Shown: positions 1 to 12,235 of the stretch, one piece after another
Numbering within the stretch: position 1 is the stretch's first letter
Layout: every line of letters begins with the position of its first letter
From: Ptiloglossa arizonensis
Lineage: Eukaryota > Arthropoda > Insecta > Hymenoptera > Colletidae
Assembly (NCBI RefSeq): GCF_051014685.1
Contig: NC_135053.1
Coordinates: 3,348,001-3,412,000, forward strand
Length of the DNA stretch: 64,000 nucleotides
Direction of reading: 5' to 3'
Notes under the pieces: model-generated
What the model was told of the DNA's origin: nothing
The model's database searches: none
What the model saw: the letters and a program-made list of their open reading frames with translations, nothing else
Program-made: the position numbers and the translations under genes

Positions 1-2189
1 AGGTAAGAAACGCTTGAGAAACTCCAAATTTTCGCAGTTCTGAAGCTCGAAACGAATAACTAGAACGGCCTAGGGGAAAACTACTCATATCGTTGTAATG
101 GGGCGAGTTTCTACTTTCAGATGCAACAGAAACTTTGCGGATTGGTCAATCCGTTCGCGAGATATGGCAGTTTGGATGAAAGAAACGCTTGAGAAACTCA
201 AATTTTCGCAGTTCTGATGCTCGAAAAGAATAACTAGAACGGCCTAGGGGAAAACTACACATACCGTTGTAATGGGGCGAGTTTCTACTTTCAGATGCAA
301 CAGAAACTTTGCGGATTGGTCAATCCGTTCGCGAGATATGGCAGTTTTGAGGTAAGAAACGCATGAGAAACTCCAAATTTTCGCAGTTCTGATGCTCGAA
401 ACGAATAACTAGAACGGCCTAGGGGAAAACTACTCTAACCGCTGTAATGGGGCGAGTTTCTACTTTCAGATGCAACAGAAACTTTGTGGATTGGGTCAAT
501 CCGTTCGCGAGATATGGCAGTTTTGAGGTAAGAAACGCTTGAGAAACTCAAAATTTTCGCAGTTCTGATCCTCGAAACGAATAACTAGAACGGCCTAGGG
601 GAAAACTACACATACCGTTGTAATGGGGCGAGTTTCTACTTTCACATGCAACAGAAACTTTGCGGGGTCAATCCGTTCGCGAGATATGGCAGTTTTGAGG
701 TAAGAAACGCTTGAGAAACTCAAAATTTTCGCAGTTCTGATGCTCGAAACGAATAACTAGAACGGCCTAGGGGAAAACTACTCATACCGTTGTAATGGGG
801 CGAGTTTCTACTTTCAGATGCAACAGAAACTTTGCGGATTGGTCAATCCGTTCGCGAGATATGGCAGTTTTGAGGTAAGAAACGCTTGAGAAACTCAAAA
901 TTTTCTCAGTTCTGATGCTCGAAACGAATAACTAGAACGGCCTATGGGAAAACTACTCATACCGTTGTAATGGGGCGAGTTTCTACTTTCAGATGCAACA
1001 GAAACTTTGCGGATTGGTCAATCCGTTCGCGAGATATGGCAGTTTTGAGGTAAGAAACGCTTGAGAAACTCCAAATTTTCGCAGTTCTGAAGCTCGAAAC
1101 GAATAACTAGAACGGCCTAGGGGAAAACTACTCATATCGTTGTAATGGGGCGAGTTTCTACTTTCAGATGCAACAGAAACTTTGCGGATTGGTCAATCCG
1201 TTCGCGAGATATGGCAGTTTGGATGAAAGAAACGCTTGAGAAACTCAAAATTTTCGCAGTTCTGATGCTCGAAAAGAATAACTAGAACGGCCTAGGGGAA
1301 AACTACACATACCGTTGTAATGGGGCGAGTTTCTACTTTCAGATGCAACAGAAACTTTGCGGATTGGTCAATCCGTTCGCGAGATATGGCAGTTTTGAGG
1401 TAAGAAACGCATGAGAAACTCCAAATTTTCGCAGTTCTGATGCTCGAAACGAATAACTAGAACGGCCTAGGGGAAAACTACTCATGCCGTTGTAATCGGG
1501 AGAGCTTCTACTTTCAGATGCAACAGAAATTTTGCGTATTGGTCAATCCGTTCGCGAGATATGGCAGTTTTGAGGTAAGAAACGCTTGAGAAACTCAAAA
1601 TTTTTGCAGTTCTGATGCTCGAAAAGAATAACTAGAACGGCCTAGGCGAAAACTACTCATACCGTTGTAATCGGGCGAGTTTCTACTTTCAGATGCAACA
1701 GAAACTTTGCGGATTGGTCAATCCGTTCGCGAGATATGGCAGTTTTGAGGTAAGAAACGCTTGAGAAACTCCAAATTTTCGCAGTTCTGACACTCGAAAC
1801 GAATAACTAGAACGGCCTAGGGGAAAAGTACGCATACCGTTGTAATCGGGCGAGTTTCTACTTTCAGATGCAACAGAAATTTTGCGGATCGGTCAATCCG
1901 TTCGCGAGATATGGCAGTTTGGAGGTAAGAAACGCTTGAGAAACTCAAAATTTTCGCAGTTCCGATGCTCGAACAGAATAACTAGAACGGCCTAGGGGAA
2001 AACTACTCATACCGTTGTAATCGGGCGAGTTTCTACTTTCAGATGCAACAGAAATTTTGCGGATTGGTCAATCCGTTCGCGAGATATGGCAGTTTGGAGA
2101 TAAGAAACGCTTGAGAAACTCAAAATTTTCGCAGTTCTGATGCTCGAAACGAATAACTAGAACGGCCTAGGGGAAAACTACTCTAACCG
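1..2189 (+). repeat. G-type satellite block with a 6-monomer repeat
   Basis: Most monomers are G-type (AATGGGGCGAG, GAAACTTTGCGG, AGTTTTGAGG), with C-type copies between about 1.4 and 2.1 kb. The monomers at 1, 176 and 350 recur six monomers later at 1048, 1223 and 1398. They share rare changes such as TATCGTTG (near 87 and 1134) and GGATGAAAG (near 174 and 1221). The likeness ends near 430, where CTCTAACC replaces the later CTCATGCC. Three of the ten indels lie here: a missing base near 200, an extra G near 494 and a 3-bp deletion near 666. Confidence 0.85.
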
Positions 2190-3758
2190 TTGTAATGGGG
2201 CGAGTTTCTACTTTCAGATGCAACAGAAACTTTGTGGATTGGTCAATCCGTTCGCGAGATATGGCAGTTTTGAGGTAAGAAACGCTTGAGAAACTCAAAA
2301 TTTTCGCAGTTCTGATGCTCGAAACGAATAACTAGAACGGCCTAGGGGAAAACTACACATACCGTTGTAATGGGGCGAGTTTCTACTTTCACATGCAACA
2401 GAAACTTTGCGGGGTCAATCCGTTCGCGAGATATGGCAGTTTTGAGGTAAGAAACGCTTGAGAAACTCAAAATTTTCGCAGTTCTGATGCTCGATACGAA
2501 TAACTAGAACGGCCTAGGGGAAAACTACTCATACCGTTGTAATGGGGCGAGTTTCTACTTTCAGATGCAACAGAAACTTTGCGGATTGGTCAATCCGTTC
2601 GCGAGATATGGCAGTTTTGAGGTAAGAAACGCTTGAGAAACTCAAAATTTTCTCAGTTCTGATGCTCGAAACGAATAACTAGAACGGCCTAGGGGAAAAC
2701 TACTCATACCGTTGTAATGGGGCGAGTTTCTACTTTCAGATGCAACAGAAACTTTGCGGATTGGTCAATCCGTTCGCGAGATATGGCAGTTTTGAGGTGA
2801 GAAACGCTTGAGAAACTCCAAATTTTCGCAGTTCTGAAGCTCGAAACGAATAACTAGAACGGCCTAGGGGAAAACTACACATACCGTTGTAATGGGGCGA
2901 GTTTCTACTTTCAGATGCAACAGAAACTTTGCGGATTGGTCAATCCGTTCGCGAGATATGGCAGTTTTGAGGTAAGAAACGCATGAGAAACTCCAAATTT
3001 TCGCAGTTCTGATGCTCGAAACGAATAACTAGAACGGCCTAGGGGAAAACTACTCATGCCGTTGTAATCGGGAGAGCTTCTACTTTCAGATGCAACAGAA
3101 ATTTTGCGGGGCCAATCCGTTCGCTAGATATGGCAGTTTTGAGGTAAGAAACGCTTGAGAAACTCAAAATTTTCGCAGTTCTGATGCTCGAAACGAATAA
3201 CTAGAACGGCCTAGGGGAATAGTACGCATACCGTTGTAATCGGGCGAGTTTCCACTTTCAGATGCAGCAGAAATTTTGCGGATTGGTCAATCCGTTCGCG
3301 AGATATGGCAGTTTGGATGTAAGAAACGCTTGAGAAACTCAACATTTTCGCAGTTCTGATGCTCGAACAGAATAACTAGAACGGCCTAGGGGAAAACTAC
3401 TCATACCGTTGTAATCGGGCGAGTTTCTACTTTCAGATGCAACAGAAATTTTGCGGATTGGTCAATCCGTTCGCGAGATATGGCAGTTTGGAGGTAAGAA
3501 ACGCTTGGGAAACTCCAAATTTTCGCAGTTCTGACACTCGAAACGAATAACTAGAACGGCCTAGGGGAAAAGTACGCATACCGTTGTAATCGGGCGAATT
3601 TCTACTTTCAGATGCAACAGAAATTTTGCGTATTGGTCAATCCGTTCGCGAGATATGGCAGTTTGGAGGTAAGAAACGCTTGAGAAACTCAAAATTTTCG
3701 CAGTTCTGATGCTCGAACAGAATAACTAGAACGGCCTAGGGGAAAACTACTCATACCG
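2190..3758 (+). repeat. 1569-bp tandem duplication, first copy (9 monomers)
   Basis: This nine-monomer segment is followed at once by a near-identical copy at an offset of 1569. Shared rare markers fix the pairing: CTCGATACG (near 2489 and 4058), AGGTGAGAAACG (near 2797 and 4366) and TCCACTTTCAGATGCAGCAG (3251 and 4820). The unit is 6 bp short of 9 x 175 because two of its monomers carry 3-bp deletions (near 2413 and 3106). The edges are placed where the copies stop matching and may be off by tens of bases. Confidence 0.88.
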
Positions 3759-5327
3759 TTGTAATGGGGCGAGTTTCTACTTTCAGATGCAACAGAAACT
3801 TTGTGGATTGGTCAATCCGTTCGCGAGATATGGCAGTTTTGAGGTAAGAAACGCTTGAGAAACTCAAAATTTTCGCAGTTCTGATGCTCGAAACGAATAA
3901 CTAGAACGGCCTAGGGGAAAACTACACATACCGTTGTAATGGGGCGAGTTTCTACTTTCACATGCAACAGAAACTTTGCGGGGTCAATCCGTTCGCGAGA
4001 TATGGCAGTTTTGAGGTAAGAAACGCTTGAGAAACTCAAAATTTTCGCAGTTCTGATGCTCGATACGAATAACTAGAACGGCCTAGGGGAAAACTACTCA
4101 TACCGTTGTAATGGGGCGAGTTTCTACTTTCAGATGCAACAGAAACTTTGCGGATTGGTCAATCCGTTCGCGAGATATGGCAGTTTTGAGGTAAGAAACG
4201 CTTGAGAAACTCAAAATTTTCTCAGTTCTGATGCTCGAAACGAATAACTAGAACGGCCTAGGGGAAAACTACTCATACCGTTGTAATGGGGCGAGTTTCT
4301 ACTTTCAGATGCAACAGAAACTTTGCGGATTGGTCAATCCGTTCGCGAGATATGGCAGTTTTGAGGTGAGAAACGCTTGAGAAACTCCAAATTTTCGCAG
4401 TTCTGAAGCTCGAAACGAATAACTAGAACGGCCTAGGGGAAAACTACACATACCGTTGTAATGGGGCGAGTTTCTACTTTCAGATGCAACAGAAACTTTG
4501 CGGATTGGTCAATCCGTTCGCGAGATATGGCAGTTTTGAGGTAAGAAACGCATGAGAAACTCCAAATTTTCGCAGTTCTGATGCTCGAAACGAATAACTA
4601 GAACGGCCTAGGGGAAAACTACTCATGCCGTTGTAATCGGGAGAGCTTCTACTTTCAGATGCAACAGAAATTTTGCGGGGCCAATCCGTTCGCTAGATAT
4701 GGCAGTTTTGAGGTAAGAAACGCTTGAGAAACTCAAAATTTTCGCAGTTCTGATGCTCGAAACGAATAACTAGAACGGCCTAGGGGAATAGTACGCATAC
4801 CGTTGTAATCGGGCGAGTTTCCACTTTCAGATGCAGCAGAAATTTTGCGGATTGGTCAATCCGTTCGCGAGATATGGCAGTTTGGATGTAAGAAACGCTT
4901 GAGAAACTCAACATTTTCGCAGTTCTGATGCTCGAACAGAATAACTAGAACGGCCTAGGGGAAAACTACTCATACCGTTGTAATCGGGCGAGTTTCTACT
5001 TTCAGATGCAACAGAAATTTTGCGGATTGGTCAATCCGTTCGCGAGATATGGCAGTTTGGAGGTAAGAAACGCTTGGGAAACTCCAAATTTTCGCAGTTC
5101 TGACACTCGAAACGAATAACTAGAACGGCCTAGGGGAAAAGTACGCATACCGTTGTAATCGGGCGAATTTCTACTTTCAGATGCAACAGAAATTTTGCGT
5201 ATTGGTCAATCCGTTCGCGAGATATGGCAGTTTGGAGGTAAGAAACGCTTGAGAAACTCAAAATTTTCGCAGTTCTGATGCTCGAACAGAATAACTAGAA
5301 CGGCCTAGGGGAAAACTACTCATACCG
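3759..5327 (+). repeat. 1569-bp tandem duplication, second copy
   Basis: This copy repeats 2190-3758, including both 3-bp-deletion monomers (near 3979 and 4675). After it the sequence changes to C-type (AATCGGGCGAG), where the first copy was followed by G-type. That change marks the right-hand edge. Sharing of private substitutions and indels over nine monomers points to one unequal exchange or amplification step, not to independent mutation. Confidence 0.88.
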
Positions 5328-8300
5328 TTGTAATCGGGCGAGTTTCTACTTTCAGATGCAACAGAAATTTTGCGGATTGGTCAATCCGTTCGCGAGATAT
5401 GGCAGTTTGGATGTAAGAAACGCTTGAGAAACTCAAAATTTTCGCAGTTCTGATGCTCGAAAAGAATAACTAGAACGGCCTAGGGGAATAGTACGCATAC
5501 CGTTGTAATCGGGCGAGTTTCTACTTTCAGATGCAACAGAAATTTTGCGGATCGGTCAATCCGTTCGCGAGATATGGCAGTTTTGAGGTAAGGAACGCTT
5601 GAGAAACTCAAAATTTTCGCAGTTCTGATGCTCTAAAAGAATAACTGGACCGGCATAGGGGAAAACTACTCATACCGTTGTAATCGGGCGAGTTTCTACT
5701 TTCAGATGCAACAGAAATTTTGCGGATTGGACAATCCGTTCGCGAGGTATGGCAGTTTTGATGTAAGAAACGCTTGAGAAACTCCAAATTTTCGCAGTTC
5801 TGATGCTCGAAACGAATAACTAGAAAGGCCTAGGGAAAAAGTACGCATACCTTTGTAATCGGGCGTGTTTCTACTTTCAGATGCAATAGAAATTTTGCGG
5901 ATTGGTCAATCCGTTCGCGAGATATGGCAGTTTGGAGGTAAGAAACGCTTGGGAATCTCCAAATTTTCGCAGTTCTGATGATTGAAACGAATAACTAGAA
6001 CGGCCTAGGGGAAAAGTACGCATACCGTTGTAATCGGGCGAGTTTCTACTTTCAGATGCAACAGAAATTTTGCGGATTGGTCAAACCGTTCGCGAGATAT
6101 GGCCGTTTGTAGGTAAGAAACGCTTGAGAAACTCCGAATGTTCGCAGTTCTGATGCTCGAAACGAATAAGTAGAACGGCTTAGGGGAAAAGTACGCATAC
6201 CGTTGTAATCGGGCGAGTTTCTACTTTCAGATGCGACAGAAATTTTGCGGATCGGTCAATCCGTTCGCGAGATATGGCAGTTTTGAGGTAAGAAACGCTT
6301 GAGAAACTCAAAATTTTCGCAGTTCTGATGCTCTAAAAGAATAACTAGAACGGCCTAGGTGAAAACTACTCATACCGTTGTAATCGGGCGAGTTTCTACT
6401 TTCAGATGCAACAGAAATTTTGCGGATTGGTCAATCCGTTCGCGAGGTATGGCAGTTTTGATGTAAGAAACGCTTGAGAAACTCCAAATTTTCGCAGTAC
6501 TGATGCTCGAAACGAATAACAAGAACGGCCTAGGGGAATAGTACGCATACCGTTGTAATCGGGCGAGTTTCCACTTTCAGATGCAGCAGAAATTTTGCGG
6601 ATTGGTCAATCCGTTCGCGAGGTATGGCAGTTTTGATGTAAGAAACGCTTGAGAAACTCCAAATTTTCGCAGTTCTGATGCTCGAAACGAATAGCTAGAA
6701 CGGCCTAGGGGAAAAGTACGTAAACCTTTGTAATCGGGCGAGTTGCTACTTTCAGATGCAACAGAAATTTTACGGATTGGTCAATCCGTTCGCGAGATAT
6801 GGCAGTTTGGAGGTAAGAAACGCTTGAGAAACTCCAAATTTTCGCAGTTCTGATGCTCGAAACGAATAACTAGAACGGCCTAGGGGAAAACTACTCATAC
6901 CGTTGTAATCGGGCGAGTTTCTACATTCAGATGCAACAGAAATTTTGCGGATTGGTAAATCCGTTCGCGAGATATGGCAGTTTGGAGGTAAGAAACGCTT
7001 GGGAAACTACAAATTTTCGCAGTTCTGATACTCGAAACGAATAACTAGAACGGCCTAGGGGAAAAGTACGCATACCGTTGTAATCGGGCGAATTTCTACC
7101 TTCAGATGCAACAGAAATTTTGCGTATTGGTCAATCCGTTCGCGAGATATGGCAGTTTGGAGGTAAGAAACGCTTGGGAAACTCAAAATTTTCGCAGTTC
7201 TGATGCTCGAACAGAATAACTAGAACGGCCTAGGGGAAAACTACTCATACCGTTGTAATCGGGCGAGTTTCTACTTTCAGATGCAACAGAAATTTTGCGG
7301 ATTGGTCAATCCGTTCGCGAGATATGGCAGTTTGGAGATAAGAAACGCTTGAGAAACTCAAAATTTTCGCAGTTCTGATGCTCGAAACGAATAACTAGAA
7401 CGGCCTAGGGGAAAACTACTCATACCGTTGTAATGGGGCGAGTTTCTACTTTCAGATGCAACAGAAACTTTGCGGATTGGTCAATCCGTTCGCGAGATAT
7501 GGCAGTTTTGAGGTAAGAAACGCTTGAGAAACTCAAAATTTTCGCAGTTCTGATGCTCGAAACGAATAACTGGAACGGCCTAGGGGAAAACTACTCATAC
7601 CGTTGTAATGGGGCGAGTTTCTACTTTCAGATGCAACAGAAACTTTGCGGATTGGTCAATCCGTTCGCGAGATATGGCAGTTTTGAGGTAAGAAACGCTT
7701 GAGAAACTCAAAATTTTCGCAGTTCTGATACTCGAAACGAATAACTAGAACGGCCTAGGGGAAAAGTACGCATACCGTTGTAATCGGGCGAATTTCTACT
7801 TTCAGATGCAACAGAAATTTTGCGTATTGGTCAATCCGTTCGCGAGATATGGCAGTTTGGATGTAAGAAACGCTTGAGAAACTCAAAATTTTCGCAGTTC
7901 TGATGCTCGAACAGAATAACCAGAACGGCCTAGGGGAAAACTACTCATACCGTTGTAATCGGGCGAGTTTCTACTTTCAGATGCAACAGAAATTTTGCGG
8001 ATTGGTCAATCCGTTCGCGAGATATGGCAGTTTGGAGATAAGAAACGCTTGAGAAACTCAAAATTTTCGCAGTTCTGATACTTGAAACGAATAACTAGAA
8101 CGGCCTAGGGAAAAAGTACGCATACCGTTGTAATGGGGCGAGTTTCTACTTTCAGATGCAACAGAAACTTTGCGGATTGGTCAATCCGTTCGCGAGATAT
8201 GGCAGTTTTGAGGTAAGAAACGCTTGAGAAACTCAAAATTTTCGCAGTTCTGATGCTCGCAACGAATAACTAGAACGGCCTAGGGGAAAACTACACATAC

Positions 8301-8385
8301 CGTTGTAATGGGGCGAGTTTCTACTTTCAGATGCAACAGAAACTTTGCGGATTGGTCAATCCGTTCGCGAGATATGGCAGTTTTG
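5328..8385 (+). repeat. Diverged satellite stretch, mixed C- and G-type monomers
   Basis: From about 5.4 to 7.0 kb most monomers carry private changes not seen elsewhere, for example AACTGGACCGGCATAG (near 5644), AATAAGTAGAACGGCTTAG (near 6166), GATGCGACAG (near 6230) and GGCCGTTTGTAGG (near 6102). No multi-monomer block here has a near-perfect neighbour. Between 7.0 and 8.4 kb, C- and G-type copies alternate and look more standard. All copies keep the 175-bp length. Confidence 0.8.
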
Positions 8386-8735
8386 AGGTAAGAAACGCAT
8401 GAGAAACTCCAAATTTTCGCAGTTCTGATGCTCGAAACGAATAACTAGAACGGCCTAGGGGAAAACTACTCATGCCGTTGTAATCGGGAGAGCTTCTACT
8501 TTCAGATGCAACAGAAATTTTGCGTATTGGTCAATCCGTTCGCGAGATATGGCAGTTTTGAGGTAAGTAACGCTTGAGAAACTCAAAATTTTTGCAGTTC
8601 TGATGCTCGAAAAGAATAACTAGAACGGCCTAGGGGAAAACTACTCATACCGTTGTAATCGGGCGAGTTTCTACTTTCAGATGCAACAGAAACTTTGCGG
8701 ATTGGTCAATCCGTTCGCGAGATATGGCAGTTTTG

Positions 8736-9785
8736 AGGTAAGAAACGCTTGAGAAACTCCAAATTTTCGCAGTTCTGATGCTCGAAACGAATAACTAGAA
8801 CGGCCTAGGGGAAAACTACTCATACCGTTGTAATCGGGCGAGTTTCTACTTTCAGATGCAACAGAAATTTTGCGGATTGGTCAATCCGTTCGCGAGATAT
8901 GGCAGTTTGGAGGTAAGAAACGCATGGGAAACTCCAAATTTTCGCAGTTCTGACACTCGAAACGAATAACTAGAACGGCCTAGGGGAAAAGTACGCATAC
9001 CGTTGTAATCGGGCGAATTTCTACTTTCAGATGCAAAAGAAATTGTGCGTATTGTTCAATCCGTTCGCGAGATATGGCAGTTTGGAGGTAAGAAACGCTT
9101 GAGAAACTCAAAATTTTCGCAGTTCTGATGCTCGAACAGAATAACTAGAACGGCTTAGGGGAAAACTACTCATACCGTTGTAATCGGGCGAGTTTCTACT
9201 TTCAGATACAACAGAAATTTTGCGGATTGGTCAATCCGTTCGCGAGATATGGCAGTTTGGAGGTAAGAAACGCTTGAGAAACTCAAAATTTTCACAGTTC
9301 TGATGCTCGAAACGATTAACTAGAACGCCCTAGGGGAAAAGTGCGCATACCTTTGTAATCGGGCGAGTTTCTACTTTCAGATGCAACAGAAATTTTGCGG
9401 ATTGGTCAATCCGTTCGCGAGATATGGCAGTTTGGAGGTAAGAAACGCTTGGGAAACTCCAAATTTTCGCAGTTCTGATACTCGAAACGAATAACTAGAA
9501 CGGCCTAGGGGAAAAGTACGCATACCTTTGTAATCGGGCGAGTTTCTACTTTCAGATGCAACAGAAATTTTGCAGATTAGTCAATCCGTTCGCGAGATAT
9601 GGCAGTTTTGATGTAAGAAACGCTTGAGAAACTCAAAATTTTTGCAGTTCTGATGCTCGAAAAGAATAACTAGAACGGCCTAGGGGAAAACTACTCATAC
9701 CGTTGTAATCGGGCGAGTTTCTACTTTCAGATGCAACAGAAATTTTGCGGATTGGTCAATCCGTTCGCGAGATATGGCAGTTTGG
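8736..9785 (+). repeat. Six-monomer block, duplicated 2450 bp downstream (copy 1)
   Basis: This 1050-bp block reappears at 11186-12235. A distinctive marker is the monomer with GATGCAAAAGAAATTGTGCG at about 9030 and 11480, and another is AACGATTAACTAGAACGCCC near 9311 and 11761. I noticed one difference, CGGCTTAGG (near 9150) against CGGCCTAGG in the second copy. The two copies are separated by 1400 bp of 5-monomer-type sequence. Confidence 0.82.
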
Positions 9786-10660
9786 AGGTAAGAAACGCAT
9801 GAGAAACTCCAAATTTTCGCAGTTCTGATGCTCGAAACGAATAACTAGAACGGCCTAGGGGAAAACTACTCATGCCGTTGTAATCGGGAGAGCTTCTACT
9901 TTCAGATGCAACAGAAATTTTGCGTATTGGTCAATCCGTTCACGAGATATGGCAGTTTTGAGGTAAGTAACGCTTGAGAAACTCAAAATTTTTGCAGTTC
10001 TGATGCTCGAAAAGAATAACTAGAACGGCCTAGGGGAAAACTACTCATACCGTTGTAATCGGGCGAGTTTCTACTTTCAGATGCAACAGAAACTTTGCGG
10101 ATTGGTCAATCCGTTCGCGAGATATGGCAGTTTTGAGGTAAGAAACGCTTGAGAAACTCCAAATTTTCGCAGTTCTGATGCTCGAAACGAATAACTAGAA
10201 CGGCCTAGGGGAAAACTACTCATACCGTTGTAATGGGGCGAGTTTCTACTTTCAGATGCAACAGAAACTTTGCGGATTGGTCAATCCGTTCGCGAGATAT
10301 GGCAGTTTTGAGGTAAGAAACGCTTGAGAAACTCCAAATTTTCGCAGTTCTGAAGCTCGAAACGAATAACTAGAACGGCCTAGGGGAAAACTACTCATAC
10401 CGTTGTAATGGGGCGAGTTTCTACTTTCAGATGCAACAGAAACTTTGCGGATTGGTCAATCCGTTCGCGAGATATGGCAGTTTTGAGGTAAGAAACGCTT
10501 GAGAAACTCAAAATTTTCGCAGTTCTGATGCTCGAAACGAATAACTAGAACGGCCTAGGGGAAAACTACACATACCGTTGTAATGGGGCGAGTTTCTACT
10601 TTCAGATGCAACAGAAACTTTGCGGATTGGTCAATCCGTTCGCGAGATATGGCAGTTTTG
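9786..10660 (+). repeat. Five-monomer higher-order unit (875 bp), copy a
   Basis: Five diagnostic monomers follow in order: A (AACGCATGAG with CATGCCG and CGGGAGAGCTTC), B (AGGTAAGTAACG with TTTTTGCAG), C (CTCCAAATTTTCG, G-type), D (CTGAAGCTCG) and E (CTACACATACC). Further full copies lie at 12411-13285 and 15733-16607. Partial A-B-C runs follow at 10661, 13286 and 16608. This is an older higher-order repeat within the G-type part, broken up by later exchanges. Confidence 0.85.
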
Positions 10661-11185
10661 AGGTAAGAAACGCATGAGAAACTCCAAATTTTCGCAGTTC
10701 TGATGCTCGAAACGAATAACTAGAACGGCCTAGGGGAAAACTACTCATGCCGTTGTAATCGGGAGAGCTTCTACTTTCAGATGCAACAGAAATTTTGCGT
10801 ATTGGTCAATCCGTTCGCGAGATATGGCAGTTTTGAGGTAAGTAACGCTTGAGAAACTCAAAATTTTTGCAGTTCTGATGCTCGAAAAGAATAACTAGAA
10901 CGGCCTAGGGGAAAACTACTCATACCGTTGTAATCGGGCGAGTTTCTACTTTCAGATGCAACAGAAACTTTGCGGATTGGTCAATCCGTTCGCGAGATAT
11001 GGCAGTTTTGAGGTAAGAAACGCTTGAGAAACTCCAAATTTTCGCAGTTCTGATGCTCGAAACGAATAACTAGAACGGCCTAGGGGAAAACTACTCATAC
11101 CGTTGTAATGGGGCGAGTTTCTACTTTCAGATGCAACAGAAACTTTGCGGATTGGTCAATCCGTTCGCGAGATATGGCAGTTTTG

Positions 11186-12235
11186 AGGTAAGAAACGCTT
11201 GAGAAACTCCAAATTTTCGCAGTTCTGATGCTCGAAACGAATAACTAGAACGGCCTAGGGGAAAACTACTCATACCGTTGTAATCGGGCGAGTTTCTACT
11301 TTCAGATGCAACAGAAATTTTGCGGATTGGTCAATCCGTTCGCGAGATATGGCAGTTTGGAGGTAAGAAACGCATGGGAAACTCCAAATTTTCGCAGTTC
11401 TGACACTCGAAACGAATAACTAGAACGGCCTAGGGGAAAAGTACGCATACCGTTGTAATCGGGCGAATTTCTACTTTCAGATGCAAAAGAAATTGTGCGT
11501 ATTGTTCAATCCGTTCGCGAGATATGGCAGTTTGGAGGTAAGAAACGCTTGAGAAACTCAAAATTTTCGCAGTTCTGATGCTCGAACAGAATAACTAGAA
11601 CGGCCTAGGGGAAAACTACTCATACCGTTGTAATCGGGCGAGTTTCTACTTTCAGATACAACAGAAATTTTGCGGATTGGTCAATCCGTTCGCGAGATAT
11701 GGCAGTTTGGAGGTAAGAAACGCTTGAGAAACTCAAAATTTTCACAGTTCTGATGCTCGAAACGATTAACTAGAACGCCCTAGGGGAAAAGTGCGCATAC
11801 CTTTGTAATCGGGCGAGTTTCTACTTTCAGATGCAACAGAAATTTTGCGGATTGGTCAATCCGTTCGCGAGATATGGCAGTTTGGAGGTAAGAAACGCTT
11901 GGGAAACTCCAAATTTTCGCAGTTCTGATACTCGAAACGAATAACTAGAACGGCCTAGGGGAAAAGTACGCATACCTTTGTAATCGGGCGAGTTTCTACT
12001 TTCAGATGCAACAGAAATTTTGCAGATTAGTCAATCCGTTCGCGAGATATGGCAGTTTTGATGTAAGAAACGCTTGAGAAACTCAAAATTTTTGCAGTTC
12101 TGATGCTCGAAAAGAATAACTAGAACGGCCTAGGGGAAAACTACTCATACCGTTGTAATCGGGCGAGTTTCTACTTTCAGATGCAACAGAAATTTTGCGG
12201 ATTGGTCAATCCGTTCGCGAGATATGGCAGTTTGG
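11186..12235 (+). repeat. Six-monomer block, copy 2 of 8736-9785
   Basis: This copies 8736-9785 at an offset of exactly 14 monomers (2450 bp). Its right part, from 11886, is also the start of the 3322-bp tandem duplication, so at least two rearrangement events overlap here. It ends where GGAGGTAAGAAACGC is followed by TTGAG here but by ATGAG after the first copy. Confidence 0.82.
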
